Shown piece after piece: positions 41,699-52,417 of a stretch of 64,000 nucleotides of DNA. The position numbers were made by a program, and so were the translations under genes. The notes below the pieces were generated by a model that was not told where the DNA came from, ran no database searches, and saw only the letters and a program-made list of their open reading frames with translations. The first letter of the stretch is position 1, and the number at the start of each line of letters is the position of its first letter. The DNA comes from Nematopogon swammerdamellus (Eukaryota; Arthropoda; Insecta; Lepidoptera; Adelidae), in NCBI GenBank assembly GCA_946902875.1, contig OX336351.1, positions 4,833,761 through 4,897,760 of the forward strand. The letters run 5' to 3'.

Positions 41699-42140
41699 GA
41701 ACCGTTCACATACCACGTGGACAGAAAAGTAGGGGGGTGGAGTTGGGGGGGGGGGGGGGGGGGGGGGCAGAGACCGTCCCCTTGGATTTTTTTAACTCAC
41801 AATTTCGCGAACTGTGCTGTTGCTAAGGTCTCTCAGCCCTTTAGTTTATGTTACCCTCTATTTTATTGACATTTTAAATTAAATGACAAAAATAGCAAGT
41901 ACTACCTTTCTCATCCATTCCGCTCCCGTCCTCTTCTTGAAGTCCACCTTTCTTAAAAAAATTCGCGTTTTTTAACTTTAAACTTTAAAGTGCGTCACAA
42001 ACGGCATTTTTCACGTGGACAAAGAGGGAGGGGGGGGGGGGGGGGGGGCCCTCCGGTAACGGTTTGCGGTAACGGGGGCACGATTGTCCACAGGGTCAAA
42101 CGGACCCAAAAAGTCCACGTGGTATGTGAACGGTCCCTTT
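41699..42140. mobile_element. TIR element carrying two poly(G) tracts
   Basis: The left end GGAACCGTTCACATACCACG then TGGAC is repeated inverted at the right (CCACGTGGTATGTGAACGGT). Two G-tracts of 20 or more bases, at about 41744-41767 and 42030-42048, lie on the same strand. No coding frame. Confidence 0.75.
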
Positions 42141-42289
42141 CGGGCCAACTGTATATTCGAATCCTTCTACACGCCCCTATTTTACAACTCGTTAGTTTTT
42201 CGTAGTCAGGTTTCATAAAAACTTTATTTAACTTTTTATTTTATTCCTGTTCGTTCTCGAAACAATTAAGTGTTTAAAATCGCCTCTTC

Positions 42290-42505
42290 AATCTCTTGAC
42301 AGCAATACCCCAAAAACTTTTAAATTTTTGACTAGCTTGGCGCTTACAACTCTGAATTTTTCAAGCTCTTGACAGCGGTACCACAACAAACATTTTTGAC
42401 TAGCTTGGCGCTTACAACACTGAATTTTTCAAGCTATTGACAGCGGTACCACAAACATTTAAAATTTTTGACTAGCTTGGCGCTTACAACTCTGAATTTT
42501 TCTTA
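42290..42505. repeat. 68-72-bp minisatellite, three units
   Basis: GACTAGCTTGGCGCTTACAA starts at 42330, 42398 and 42470, each followed by CTGAATTTTTC and CTTGACAGCGGTACCACAA. Confidence 0.85.
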
Positions 42506-43450
42506 AAAACCTATGACACGCGGACTATAGAAACTAATTCAACAATAAGTACCTCATATGTTGAAGTTCTGTGAGGGAACGAACGAACTCACATTCATAC
42601 CAACATTACATAATAAGTAGCGCTGCTAAAATAATAGCGCTGCTAAAATAATAACCCTCAGCTTCGTCGTAGTCGGATAAAAAAAAAACAACCAGTCTTA
42701 AAGTAGTCATTGATGTGCAATATTTATTTCACACTGTGTTTATAGAAGCACGCTTGACAGCTGTTTGACATGCGCCAACTGTAGGCCGCACCAAAGAATC
42801 ATAATATACTTCACTAACGAAATTACTTCACTTCCTTAACGCATTTCCGCTTCATTCACAAAATTGCTGCTCATACCGAGAGCTGAGATGTTGTTACATA
42901 TTAAAAACTTTAAATACGTACCCAAAACACTTTCAAAAATGTCAACATTAACAAGTGTTTGGTGTAATGGATTTTCCCCTTCCTCCCTTGAGAGAGGACC
43001 AACATACATGCGGTTTTAACAAGGGTCACTGCTAGACCATAAGTTATGGAGTTCCGCTGCAGGGTATCCCGAGGGTGATAAGAGAAACTTCAGGAGGTTT
43101 TCAGGGGGTAAAAGTTAGCAATTGTTTCTTGTAAAAGTTTGTCCAAATGAAGAAAATAGAAAAGATGATTTAGTATGCCAAAATAGGATATTTTTTTTGG
43201 AACAATCATTATTACTTCACAGACTTGGAAATATTATGTACCCCTTTGTATACCTTTTTTTCAATTTTATATTTTTTGGTTCATTCATTTCATTCAAATT
43301 TTTTCTCATTCATTAGGCACCAATGCGTCCCTAGGGTAGACACATAGAGCTGCGCTGCGCCTGGGCCAATTTCACCAAAGTGATTTATAATATTGTAATA
43401 AGTATTTTATATATTTAATCATGTGACAAATTCACTATGTTTAAAGAAAC
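42506..43450. other. Unassigned segment
   Basis: GCTAAAATAATAGCGCTGCT near 42625 is a short internal duplication. CAGCTTCGTCGTAGTCGGAT at 42660 resembles the CCCGACTA motif flanking 27783-28118. No gene is supported. Confidence 0.3.
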
Positions 43451-43453
43451 AAT

Positions 43454-43606
<153 letters not shown>

Positions 43607-43967
43607 GTTAGTAATCAATCAGTGCTTTGTGCACCCCAGAATGACTTGTCACGTGCTCCTCGAGTCACTGCTTATATCCTTTCAAGTTCTTTGCGCATTA
43701 CCAGTGAGCTACCTGCTCATTATGTCCCAGCGAGCAATATCCATCGACCCGCGCGGTTGTCTACAGAGGTGAGCCGCCTAATCCGACGATCTCATATGAC
43801 ATGTCTCATGTTCTGTTTGTGTCAAACGCTTATTACGAGTATCATTTATCCAATCTAGTTGAACATTCGTAATGTTACACACTTTTACAGTTATATTAAA
43901 TGAAATGAAAATGGTGCAATTATAAACACTTTTAGTCTACAATGAATGGATATTAATATTGATTAAA

Positions 43968-44400
43968 TTTGGCTTACCGTGTTCGCGGTCATTTTGGCCG
44001 CGAACACTCGGACTCGCGATTGACAAACACTGCCTGCCAAGTGCGAGCGACTGCGAAGATTGTGGTTGTGATTACACCTGTAATCTGTAGGCTTTACATT
44101 ACAGCTGTATCTCCGGTAGGCTGTAGTCTGTAGAGACTGTCTCCGATATAGAATCCCGTTCTTGCCCCCCTAAAGAGTGGCAGGTCTGGCACTGTACATA
44201 GCAGCAGCAGGAAGTCACCGTCAGTACTTTCTGCTACTCGGCTGAGGTGCGGATCGCAGCCCAAGCCGATTTGCTGCTTATACCCTCAGCTGTATCCACA
44301 ACCACAATCTTCGCAGCCAGGCACTCGCCCTGAAGATGGACTGCACGCGCCGAAATGTCGGTCATAAAAACCCGCTAATACCAACCATGGTAAGCCAAAG
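43968..44400 (+). mobile_element. Penelope-like element relic 3
   Basis: Inverted pairs TTTGGCTTACC / GGTAAGCCAAA (near 43970 and 44390) and GCGAAGATTGTGGTTGTG (44053-44070) / its complement (44297-44314) enclose degraded sequence and a hammerhead-like end (44329-44366). A hairpin GTTCGCGG / CCGCGAAC lies at 43981-44005. No endonuclease motif survives, so the assignment rests on layout. Confidence 0.55.
44329..44366 (+). ncRNA. Degenerate hammerhead-like motif
   Basis: CCCTGAAGATGGACTGCACG then CGCCGAAATGTCGGTC. CTGAAGA and GAAATGTC stand where CTGATGA and GAAACGTC are expected. Similar to PLE ends in layout, but probably inactive. Confidence 0.4.
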
Positions 44401-44514
44401 CAAAGTGGTGCATATATCCGAAAGGATACCGGATACAAAATGATTATATTATCTATAACGGAGCAAATTTTGTAGATGACTAATGCCTAATGCCTAAGAC
44501 ATTAAGTATTAAGA

Positions 44515-44805
44515 GTTTCAAAATTGGCGAAAAGTCTGCAAGTATCCATCGGAGAACGATTTTGAGAACCCAACTAGGATCTCAAAATAGTTTATATGGC
44601 GCACCGATAGTGTGAGGAACTGTCTTCCGGCGAGTGTGTTTCCCGATTCCTTTAACCTGCGTTTTGTCGAGCGTAGCAACAGTCCGCACATTTGCTGGCA
44701 TCGCCTAACTGAGCGTGGTTTCGCGAAGAGAGGTTTTTTTATTCTGTCGACTGCACCATTGGTCCCGCTGAACAGCCATACATGTTGGTTTACATACAAA
44801 AATCT
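44515..44805 (+). pseudogene. L-alpha LINE 3' end
   Basis: Reads VRNCLPASVFPDSFNLRF, then the tail CTGAGCGTGGTTTCGCGAAG, ACTGCACCATTGGTCCCGCT and ACATGTTGGTTTACATACAA. The best-preserved L-alpha end. Confidence 0.75.
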
Positions 44806-45340
44806 GACTCAAGCATTCGACGCATACTGAATAAAAAGGAACTGCAACGGCTAAAAGATGCAAAAAGACTACTTTTCTTAAATCTCTAGCACAAAAGGCA
44901 GTGTGACTTCAAAGACGCTTATTGTAATCACTCTATGTACACATTGTAAAAACGATCCACAAAAGATGTGACGACCTTATGAACTGCACAACAACATGCA
45001 ACGACAACGTAACGCCTGTTTACTAAAATACAAAATTATCATAAAATAAACCTTATAAATTAGCGTATAAAAGATGAGTCAGTGAAAACTCCGTAATTAA
45101 AGGAGTCAAAAACATTGCATGCGAGAATAACATTCAACTTAGATGAAAAACGGAATACATTTCAGACGCTAAAAAAAAGCGCAACGTGAACAATCTGCCT
45201 AAGTATCCAACTTTCCGCACCTCAACCTGCCCGAGCTCGCTTAGGCTGGTATGTAAAGGTTGGGTTGAGTATTCGGTTAAGTGTCACTTTGTTTATTTTG
45301 TTCTTTGAATGAAGTACTTGCAAAATTTTACAGTTATACC
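44806..45340. other. Unassigned segment
   Basis: AT-rich. Nothing recognised. Confidence 0.3.
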
Positions 45341-45344
45341 CATC

Positions 45345-45550
45345 ATCATAAGGGTAGCTGTGCCGAGTGACCCAGGGTGGTCGACACAGCTAATTCCACC
45401 TCCCGTCGCGAAACCACGCTCAGCGAGGTTCCATACCAGCCGATTCGCGGACTATTGTATTGCTGTCCAGTCGGTTGATACGACGTTTGAAGAAACACAG
45501 GTTGGAGGAATTGGAAAGTACTCGTCGGTGCAACAGCTCTCTGAATAGTT
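45345..45550 (-). pseudogene. L-alpha LINE 3' end, diverged
   Basis: GTCGCGAAACCACGCTCAGC, GGTTGATACGACGTTTGAAG and CACAGGTTGGAGGAATTGG on the + strand match the other inverted L-alpha copies. Confidence 0.6.
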
Positions 45551-45831
45551 AAATTCATCATCAAATACTGAACTGTGACATCTCTCCTGACATCTACGTG
45601 ATATTTCGCATGGTGGTAGCCTCAAGCTGCCTTACGGCCGATATCACCACCTCTGACTAGAATGCAGCTCTCAACTGTATCGGAAAGACCACTTTAACCG
45701 GGAGATAAAGGTTAACCGACACATAACCGAATTTGGTCAAATCGGTACTTACCGAATAGGCACAACATTACATGCCAGCGAAGCCATGGATAAAGAGCGC
45801 GCGATTTATTTCAGCCAACCGTTACAGTGGC

Positions 45832-45962
45832 CGGCAGTAAATAATGAACATCGAGCTTATAAAGAGATAATCCGATTGTAGAGCGTCGTCTCTGTCGCAT
45901 GACAATCTGCAATGGGATTATCTCTTTCTAAAGCTTGATGTTCATTATTTACTGCCGGGTGC
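45832..45962. mobile_element. Hairpin MITE, about 52-bp arms
   Basis: CCGGCAGTAAATAATGAACA ... AGAGATAATCC at the left and GGGATTATCTCTTT ... TGTTCATTATTTACTGCCGG at the right. The loop GATTGTAGAGCGTCG...CAATC is about 30 bp. Confidence 0.8.
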
Positions 45963-46189
45963 TGTAAATGACAACGAATTGATATTGATACTGTTAATAA
46001 TGATGCAACACGTTCTTGGATCCCCTCGCTGCTGCCTCGCAATAACTAGTGGTCGTCAGTATGGTCATGTGCTAGTGGTCGCGTGACGGCATGGGCAGTG
46101 CTGGTTTCCTCACGTTGTTTACTTTCGCAAGTTATTTGAATCGAAATAGAAATATTCATTTTGAAGTTTACGGATTAATAGTAGGTTAG

Positions 46190-46300
46190 ACTTACATAAG
46201 TCGACGTTTCGCCCGCTACGTCACGGGCTTCATCAGGAACTGCGGGAGTTCCTGGAGCCGACGTCTGGTGTCCGTTGTACCAGACGTCAAACTGTATTAC
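46190..46300 (-). mobile_element. Penelope-like element relic 4 (3' end)
   Basis: Only the terminal part survives. The minus strand has a GACGTCTGGTACAACGGACA region followed by the hammerhead-like core at 46195-46240. No endonuclease remains. Confidence 0.6.
46195..46240 (-). ncRNA. Hammerhead-ribozyme-like motif, canonical core
   Basis: The minus strand reads TTCCTGATGAAGCCCGTGAC, then GTAGCGGGCGAAACGTCGAC. CTGATGA and GAAAC are intact, with the stem GCCCG / CGGGC between them. Nearly the same design as 36500-36540. Confidence 0.75.
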
Positions 46301-46845
46301 GAAATAGAAATACATTTATTGCTCAAGAAAAGTATAGAAAATATTTACATAATATTTTTATGTCGTGGAGGTAGGTAAACATGAGATGAATTTCTGTACA
46401 GCATTGGGCACGTTAGATTGGACTTATGTCGCGTGATACTCACGAATTATCCACATTAAACGCAGTTTAATACTCAAACAAATTGATTGGCATGACACTT
46501 AAAAATGTTCCCACTTAAGTTCTAAAAATTTCACCCGTGAAAATCGCCCCAAACAGGATGTTACTAAAAAATGTAACGGCGACGCGGAGACAAAGCGCCG
46601 CGCGCGGCGAACAACTTCAAAGCTCAACTTAGGAGCAGGTGAGAGCGGGGACCTTCGCAAAAAAGCCGGCAAAGTTGGTCGAAGCGAAGACAACTTCATT
46701 ATAACCACCGGTGGCCGAGCGGGCAAAAAAATTGCGCCGCAACTCGCGGGCGCGTCCAGATATGACACGAACCGCGGACTTCACACACTCGTTAATTGTT
46801 GGCAGTATTAGCAAGTGACAAGGAATAAACGTGATTTATTTTAAT
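46301..46845. other. Unassigned segment
   Basis: The + strand carries GCGTCCAGATATGACACGAA at 46752, which recurs at 47367 with related flanks. GC-rich around 46580-46760. No gene supported. Confidence 0.3.
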
Positions 46846-46849
46846 ATTT

Positions 46850-47065
46850 GTAAATATGTATAAGTGGTTTACGTAAATATTGTTAGTACATAATACATAA
46901 ATATAAGTATGAATTAAGTATTAGTTTAGTCCTAGAGATAAGGAATAAAGGTAATTTTTTTTTATATTTTTTGTAGATATGTCTAAGCTGTTTATGTAAT
47001 TTATCTATGGAGTATCTATTGTTAGTACATAATACATAAATATAAGTATGCTTCCATGTATTCCT
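46850..47065. repeat. Diverged tandem duplication, about 120 bp
   Basis: AAGGAATAAA(C/G)GT and TTGTTAGTACATAATACATA then AATATAAGTATG occur in both halves (about 46820-46910 and 46940-47050). Confidence 0.65.
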
Positions 47066-47455
47066 ATTTACTATGTTATTATGTCCTATTTTTATGTAAT
47101 ATGTTATATTATTGCTACCCTAAAGTATTATGTTTATTGATAAGACAGATTGACTGGCAAGGATTATCTTAGGTGAAAAGTACGCCTTTTATAAAATTAA
47201 TATTTGAAAGTAATAAAGTGAGGCATTCAGATATGATACAGATTATGTCACGAACTTGCAGTGAGTATATTCACTAAACTTGATGGGAATGCGTCCGGGA
47301 GAGTTGAGTCAAAAACGTCACACGCTTGATATTTCGCGGTCACTTTTACAAAATTTGCTGGAGACGCGTCCAGATATGACACGAATAACATACTTCACAG
47401 GCGACATTTTACTAGCTATATTCTGTTTATCTCATCTCATCTCACTATCTCATCT
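47066..47455. other. Unassigned AT-rich segment
   Basis: No gene. Ends in a short (CTCAT)n run at 47430-47462. Confidence 0.35.
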
Positions 47456-47461
47456 CATCTC

Positions 47462-48029
47462 ACTAATATCATAAATGTGAAAGTATGTTTGTTTGTTTGT
47501 TTGTTTGTTTGTTCCTCTTTCACGCCTGAACGGCTGGACGGATTTTGACGAAACTTTGTATAGTGGTAGTGTATATCCCGGAGTAACATAATTTTGAAAA
47601 AAAGTGGTCAAGTTCGAGAAGAGCTCGCGTAAAGAGGGTTCCGTACCATCCCGATTTCTGTGAGAACTAAAAAACTTAGGATTTTCGTTTAGGTTATCCT
47701 GTAAATTAAGTGTATATCCCATGGTAAGATAATTTTGAAAAAAAGTGGTCAAGTTCGAGTCAACCTTGCGTAAAGAGGGTTCCGTACCATCCTGTTTTCT
47801 ATGAGAACTTGAAGGCTTAGGATTTTCGTTTAGGTTTTCCTGTAAATGAAGTGTATATTAGGATTTTCGATTGAGGGGGGGGAGCTATGAACGCGGAACG
47901 AAGGGGGAAAGGGGGTGGGGGTAAATAGAGGCATAGAGGGAGGGAGGTGAAAGCGGGCGAGAGGGGAGGTGGAGGGAGGTGAGGGAGGGCCGAGAGGGAG
48001 GGTTGACGTAGAGAGATGGAAGGGAGGGG

Positions 48030-48060
<31 letters not shown>

Positions 48061-48348
48061 GAGAGGGAGAGGGAGAGGGAGAGGGAGAGGGAGAGGGAGA
48101 GGGAGAGGGAGAGGGAGAGGGAGAGGGAGAGGGAGAGGTAGAGGGAGAGGGAGAGGGAGAGGGAGAGGGAGAGGGAGAGGGAGAGGGAGAGGGAGAGGGA
48201 GAGGGAGAGGGAGAGGGAGAGGGAGAGGGAGAGGGAGAGGGAGAGGGAGAATATAAGAGAAACGACAATTTATTATCATATATTTGCGTTTAAATCGGAT
48301 TTACTGTTAGATCGAGTCTACAGCGAGCGAAGCCGCGGGCAAAAGCTA
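47462..48348 (+). mobile_element. Helitron-like element with internal GGGAGA satellite
   Basis: Starts CTAATATCATAAATGTGAAA then (GTTT)n and CACGCCTGAACGGCTGGACG, and ends CAGCGAGCGAAGCCGCGGGC then AAAAGCTAT. An internal duplication of about 175 bp (AAAGTGGTCAAGTTCGAG ... GAGGGTTCCGTACCATCC) occurs at 47597 and 47743. Confidence 0.6.
48032..48250. repeat. (GGGAGA)n satellite
   Basis: About 36 hexamer units with one interruption (GGTAGA near 48137). The long Pro-Leu, Pro-Ser and Gly-Arg frames here are artefacts. Confidence 0.97.
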
Positions 48349-48534
48349 TCCTCCATAAAATTTAAGCCGATCATCTAAATTCAATTAAAATTAGTACATG
48401 CACATTTAACTATACGTGACACAGGATAGGCTAAATAAAATTCAGTTCCGGTTACGCTAATAGGTGGAATATTTTACTTAGTTAGGTATCTAAAGTATTT
48501 CATTTATTTTAACTGAAGTTTCTTATTTTAATAA

Positions 48535-49873
48535 CGATAGCTTTTTCCCGCGGTTTCGCTCGCGTGAAATTAGTATTTCAAAAGAAGAAAGTTACTTAAC
48601 TTAGGCCGGGGCCGGAGGGTGAACTGGATTCAGAAAAACAATAAACATTCTCAAAGGAAGTAAGTAACATACTAAAGGCGAGGCCGAAGGCCGAGCTGCG
48701 TTCAGGAAGAGTATAAACCTTTTCGAAGAAAGTAAGTAACAAAGGGCGAGGCCGAAGGCCGAGCTGCGTTCAGGAAACCTTCAACCTTCTCGAAGAAAGT
48801 AAGTAACTGAGGGCGAGGCCTAAGGTCGAGCTGCGTTCAGGAAGACTATAATCCTTCCCGAAGAAAGTAAGTAACTAAGGGCCTGGCCGAAGGCCGAGCT
48901 GTATCCTGGAAGACGCTGACAGTAAGTAACTATGGGCGATAGTTACTTACTTTCTTCAAGACGGTTTATAGTCTTCGTGAACGCAGCTCGGCCTTCGGCC
49001 TCGCCCTCAATTACTTGATTTCTTCGAAAAGGTTTATAGTCTTCCTGAACGCAGCTCGGCCTCCGGCGTCGCTCTTATTTACTTACTTTCTTCGAGATGG
49101 TTTATGGTCTTCCTGAACGCAGCTCGGCCTTCGGCCTCGCCTTCTGTTACTTACTTTCTTCGAAAAGGTTATCGTCTTCCTGAACGCAGCTCGGCCTTCG
49201 GCCTCACCCTCAATTACTTCATTTCTTCGAGAAGGTTTATAGTCTACCTGGACGGAGCTCGGCCTTCGGCCTCGGCCTTATTTACTTACTTTCTTCGAGA
49301 AGGTTTATGGTCTTCCTGAACGCAGCTCGCCCTTCGGCCTCGCCCTCTGTTACTTACTTTCTTCGAAAAGGTTATCGTCTTCCTGAACGCAGCTCGGCCT
49401 TCGGCCTCGCCCTCAGTTACTTACTTTCTTCGAGAAGGTTTATCGTCTTCCTGAACGCAGCTCGGCCTTCGGCCTCGCCTTTGTTACTTACTTTCTTCGA
49501 AAAGGTTATCGTCTTCCTGAACGCAGCTCGGCCTTCGGCCTCGTCCTCAATTGCTTAATTTCTTCGAGAAGGTTTATAGTCTTCCTGAACGCAGCTCGGC
49601 CTTCGGCCTCGCCCTCAGTTACTTACTTTCATCAAGAAGGTTTATAGTCTTCCTGAACGCAGCTCGGCCTTCGGCCTCGCCCTCAGTTACTTACTTTCTT
49701 CGAGAAGGTTTATTGTCTTCCAGAATGCAACTCACCCTGAAGCCTCGCCGTTAGTTACTTACTTTAGTTGAGAAGGTTTATTGTTTACCTTAACGCAGAT
49801 TGGCCTTAGTTACTTACTGTCTTCCTTTGAAATACGAATTTCACGCGAGCGAAGCCGCGGGCAAAAGCTAGTG
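48535..49873. repeat. Large inverted array of 68-bp units with Helitron-like ends
   Basis: Left arm (48590-48935) of about 5 units and right arm (48937-49800) of about 12 units are in opposite orientation, meeting at a short palindrome (48921-48951, AGTAAGTAACTATGGGCGAT). The unit is TTCTTCGAGAAGGTTTATAG, TCTTCCTGAACGCAGCTCGG, CCTTCGGCCTCGCCCTCA, GTTACTTACT. Both outer edges carry the GCGAGCGAAGCCGCGGGC hairpin end pointing outwards (48545-48575 inverted and 49842-49873). Translated frames through it are meaningless because 68 is not a multiple of 3. Confidence 0.9.
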
Positions 49874-50105
49874 ATTTCATAAAATTTATAGCATATTTTC
49901 TTATTGAATTAATTTAAACTTGTAAAACTATCGTATGTCTTCAGTGCGTCAATATGATATTAATCATTGAGTAACTGAGAGGACGAGGTCAAGGCCGAGC
50001 TGCTTTCAGAATGTGATTCTACCTACGTGTGTTTTCGAATTGTTAATATACATTCTCCAAGAAAGTCAGTGATTACAAGGTCAAATAATGAGTGCACATA
50101 CTGTA
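49874..50105. other. Unassigned segment
   Basis: Includes a diverged satellite remnant (GAGGACGAGGTCAAGGCCGA at about 49978). Nothing else. Confidence 0.4.
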
Positions 50106-50107
50106 TA

Positions 50108-50512
50108 ATGTATTTTACCGTAAAGACACGAAATCAGTAAGAACCCGTTTTTACTAGTAAATACGCGAAGTATCTAAGAGCTTCAGAAACAACGCGTTTT
50201 TATTTTACTAGTAAGAACCCGTTCTAACTAAGGTAGTTAGGTAAAGGCCGGACGAAATTATTAGAAGACGTAGCTAGCCGCATCGAATGCTTCGGTTCGG
50301 ATATTAACTGATATGAGTTTAGTAAGAACGGGTTTTAAGTGAAAAGTGCAGTAAAAACCCGATGTAATAATTTTATTCGGCATTTACCTAACTGCCTTAG
50401 TAAGAACGGGTTCTTACTACTTAGTAGTAAAAACGCGTTGTTTCTGATGCCCTTAGATGCTTCGCGTATTTACTAGTAAAAACGGGTTCTTACTGATTTC
50501 GGGTGTTTACGG
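50108..50512. mobile_element. Foldback element with TTACCGTAAA ends
   Basis: Arms of about 140 bp: TTACCGTAAAGACACGAAAT, CAGTAAGAACCCGTTTTTAC, TAGTAAATACGCGAAG and the inverted right arm ending in GTAAGAACGGG-type motifs and TTTACGGTAA. The motif GTAAGAACCCGTT / AACGGGTTCTTAC is repeated several times within each arm. The middle (about 50250-50330) is unique. Confidence 0.8.
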
Positions 50513-50659
50513 TAACATATATAAGTACCTACCTATACGTATTCTCTCGAAGTAAATCAATTAGGGAGAGATCGAACACCGAACTGAAGGTCGTATAACA
50601 TACGAGAATAATGATGATAATGATTAATTGATAAGGATCCTTTTGCAGGCGAGTCCAAC

Positions 50660-51062
50660 TCGCACTTAGCGGCGAGTGTCCGAGTGGTTTGGACATCGGC
50701 TTCTCATGCGAGAACTCCGAGGTTCGAATCCGTTCGGCGTGTACCAATTAGATGTTTCTGACTGAATGAAAATTTACGTGCATACCTACACCTGCTGCTT
50801 CACGTTCGGAACTGGTGTAAAACTGTAGGTCCCTTCCCTTGCCGCTTACTAGGTGGTAGACCCAAACTGTAGCTGACTGGGTTGCTACCACCGCACTGGA
50901 TGTAAGATGGCCGCATAGCAGAGTCAGTTGTGTTCTCCTCTAGGTATAGCCAGCAATCCAGGGAAGTCTCCTGTATGGAACCAACCTTCTCGGAGATCTG
51001 GTCGGAGTATGTGCTTTGGCCCCTCCGAAACAGCCACCCATACCGGATTACATAAAAAAAAA
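50660..51062 (+). mobile_element. SINE-D, full length with tRNA-like head
   Basis: Head GTGTCCGAGTGGTTTGGACA, CTTCTCATGCGAGAAC (anticodon-arm-like) and GAGGTTCGAATCC (B box), then AAACTGTAGGTCCCTTCCCT, ACTAGGTGGTAG, TACCACCGCACTG, GATGTAAGATGGCCGC and the end GGATTACATAAAAAAAAAC. Confidence 0.85.
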
Positions 51063-51064
51063 CT

Positions 51065-51417
51065 TGACCGGTTTATTTCTTACCAACATTTCACGAAATA
51101 GGTAGCTCATTGGATTTATATGAAGCTCTTTGAAATGAAAAATTTGGACCGCCGAAAGTCGTAATTTTCTCGTACAGGTGTAATAAAAGTCAAGGGGACA
51201 TAACTAAAATACATTTCATCAAGTGCGAGAGAGCCTTCTCGCCGACGTCGAGTTTACTCGGTAAATATTCTAAATATTAAAATTTTACATGCAAATAAAC
51301 TGTTATTTGCTCCAGAACATGAGATTGAAAAGCTTTTGACGATGCTCTCAAATATTCGCATTGGTCTGGATACCAAACGACCTTCAAAGAGTTACAATTA
51401 TTTGAAGTGATAGACTT
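51065..51417. other. Unassigned segment
   Basis: AT-rich. No gene or element recognised before the TTAA at 51418. Confidence 0.3.
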
Positions 51418-51421
51418 TTAA

Positions 51422-52417
51422 CCTTTAAGTACCGACGTGTGGTCTGACAGACACTTCGGGCGTCCGAAAAGTCTAGTTACCTATGTTAGTGTAGTAGTAT
51501 TACCCCACGCTTCTCTCTACCCCTCGAGCAGTCGCCCGGCAGCGTTCATGGAGAGTGGCAATATCATCGCATGCGATTTCGATGAGTTATGGCTGTTATA
51601 AGATCGCGAGTGGTCTGACAGACCACTCGTCGGTACTTATGTAACTTTTTTTTAATATGATTATTTCCAGGTTTATCCATGTATGTATGTATATATTCTT
51701 TATTGAACACAAATTTATACAAATTAGGTACAATAGGCGAACTTCATTCCGCGAGGCATTCTAATATAGTTATTAGGGTTCCGTACCTTGGTTGTCACTG
51801 CCGTGTCTGTCTGTGCAGCAAATCTGGGGTTTTTCAAAAGGGGCGTAAAAAGGCTCCAGCCAGGCCGACATGGCATTCGCAATCCCCTTGCATCGCAGAA
51901 TGTCCATGGGCATAGTTAGATACCTACTTGTAAGTGAAACGATGCCACATGTCGCACTATCAATAAAAAAAGCAAGCCTGTGTGCAAAGACTGTTTGTAA
52001 TTTTTTATAGTTCATGGCTTCTTCACAACTTCATGGCTTGCGATTTTTGACTGAACGACTGATTATTTATGTTTTCTATGTTTTCTTAGTTTACGAAGTT
52101 ATTTACCTTTAAGAAAAATTGGTTTTTGAGAAAATAAAAAGTGTTAAATTAAAATATATTAGGTTTACGATAAAAGTCCAATACTGTGTCTAAAAAATCG
52201 GCATCACTGATTATAATGCTTATAATTATTAATAAATATCTAAACCTTTAAATTTTATTTTACTTAAACCATTATAGATATATAAATAATAATTTAGGAG
52301 CAAGTTTTTTTAGAAAAATACAAAAAATACACAATTTTTTTATATTAAAACTATGGTGGTCTGACAGACCTCACGTCGGTACTTATGTAACTGAAACGGT
52401 ACGTTGGTACTTAAAGG
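51422..52417. mobile_element. piggyBac-type non-autonomous element, 996 bp
   Basis: Inverted termini CCTTTAAGTACC / GGTACTTAAAGG sit between TTAA at 51418-51421 and TTAA at 52418-52421, the target signature of piggyBac transposons. Subterminal palindromes GTGGTCTGACAGACNC occur at about 51434, 51610 and 52357. There is no transposase frame, and an L-beta LINE end lies inside. Confidence 0.75.
51790..51970 (+). pseudogene. L-beta LINE 3' end inside the TTAA element
   Basis: Reads ANLGFFKRGVKRLQPGRHGI, RNPLASQNVHGHS, then CGATGCCACATGTCGCACTA and TCAATAAAAAAA. Reverse-transcriptase tail with an A-rich end. Confidence 0.7.

Noticed and set aside
47830..48279. Pro-Leu, Pro-Ser and Gly-Arg repeat proteins up to 149 codons
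   Set aside because: All are readings of the (GGGAGA)n satellite. A hexamer keeps every frame open.
49104..49754. FLNAARPSAS-type repeat proteins
   Set aside because: They translate the 68-bp satellite. The unit length is not a multiple of three, so the reading rotates and has no protein meaning.
50660..50735. Functional tRNA gene
   Set aside because: A and B boxes and an anticodon-like arm exist, but the acceptor stem does not close and the sequence continues into SINE-D body, so it is a SINE head.
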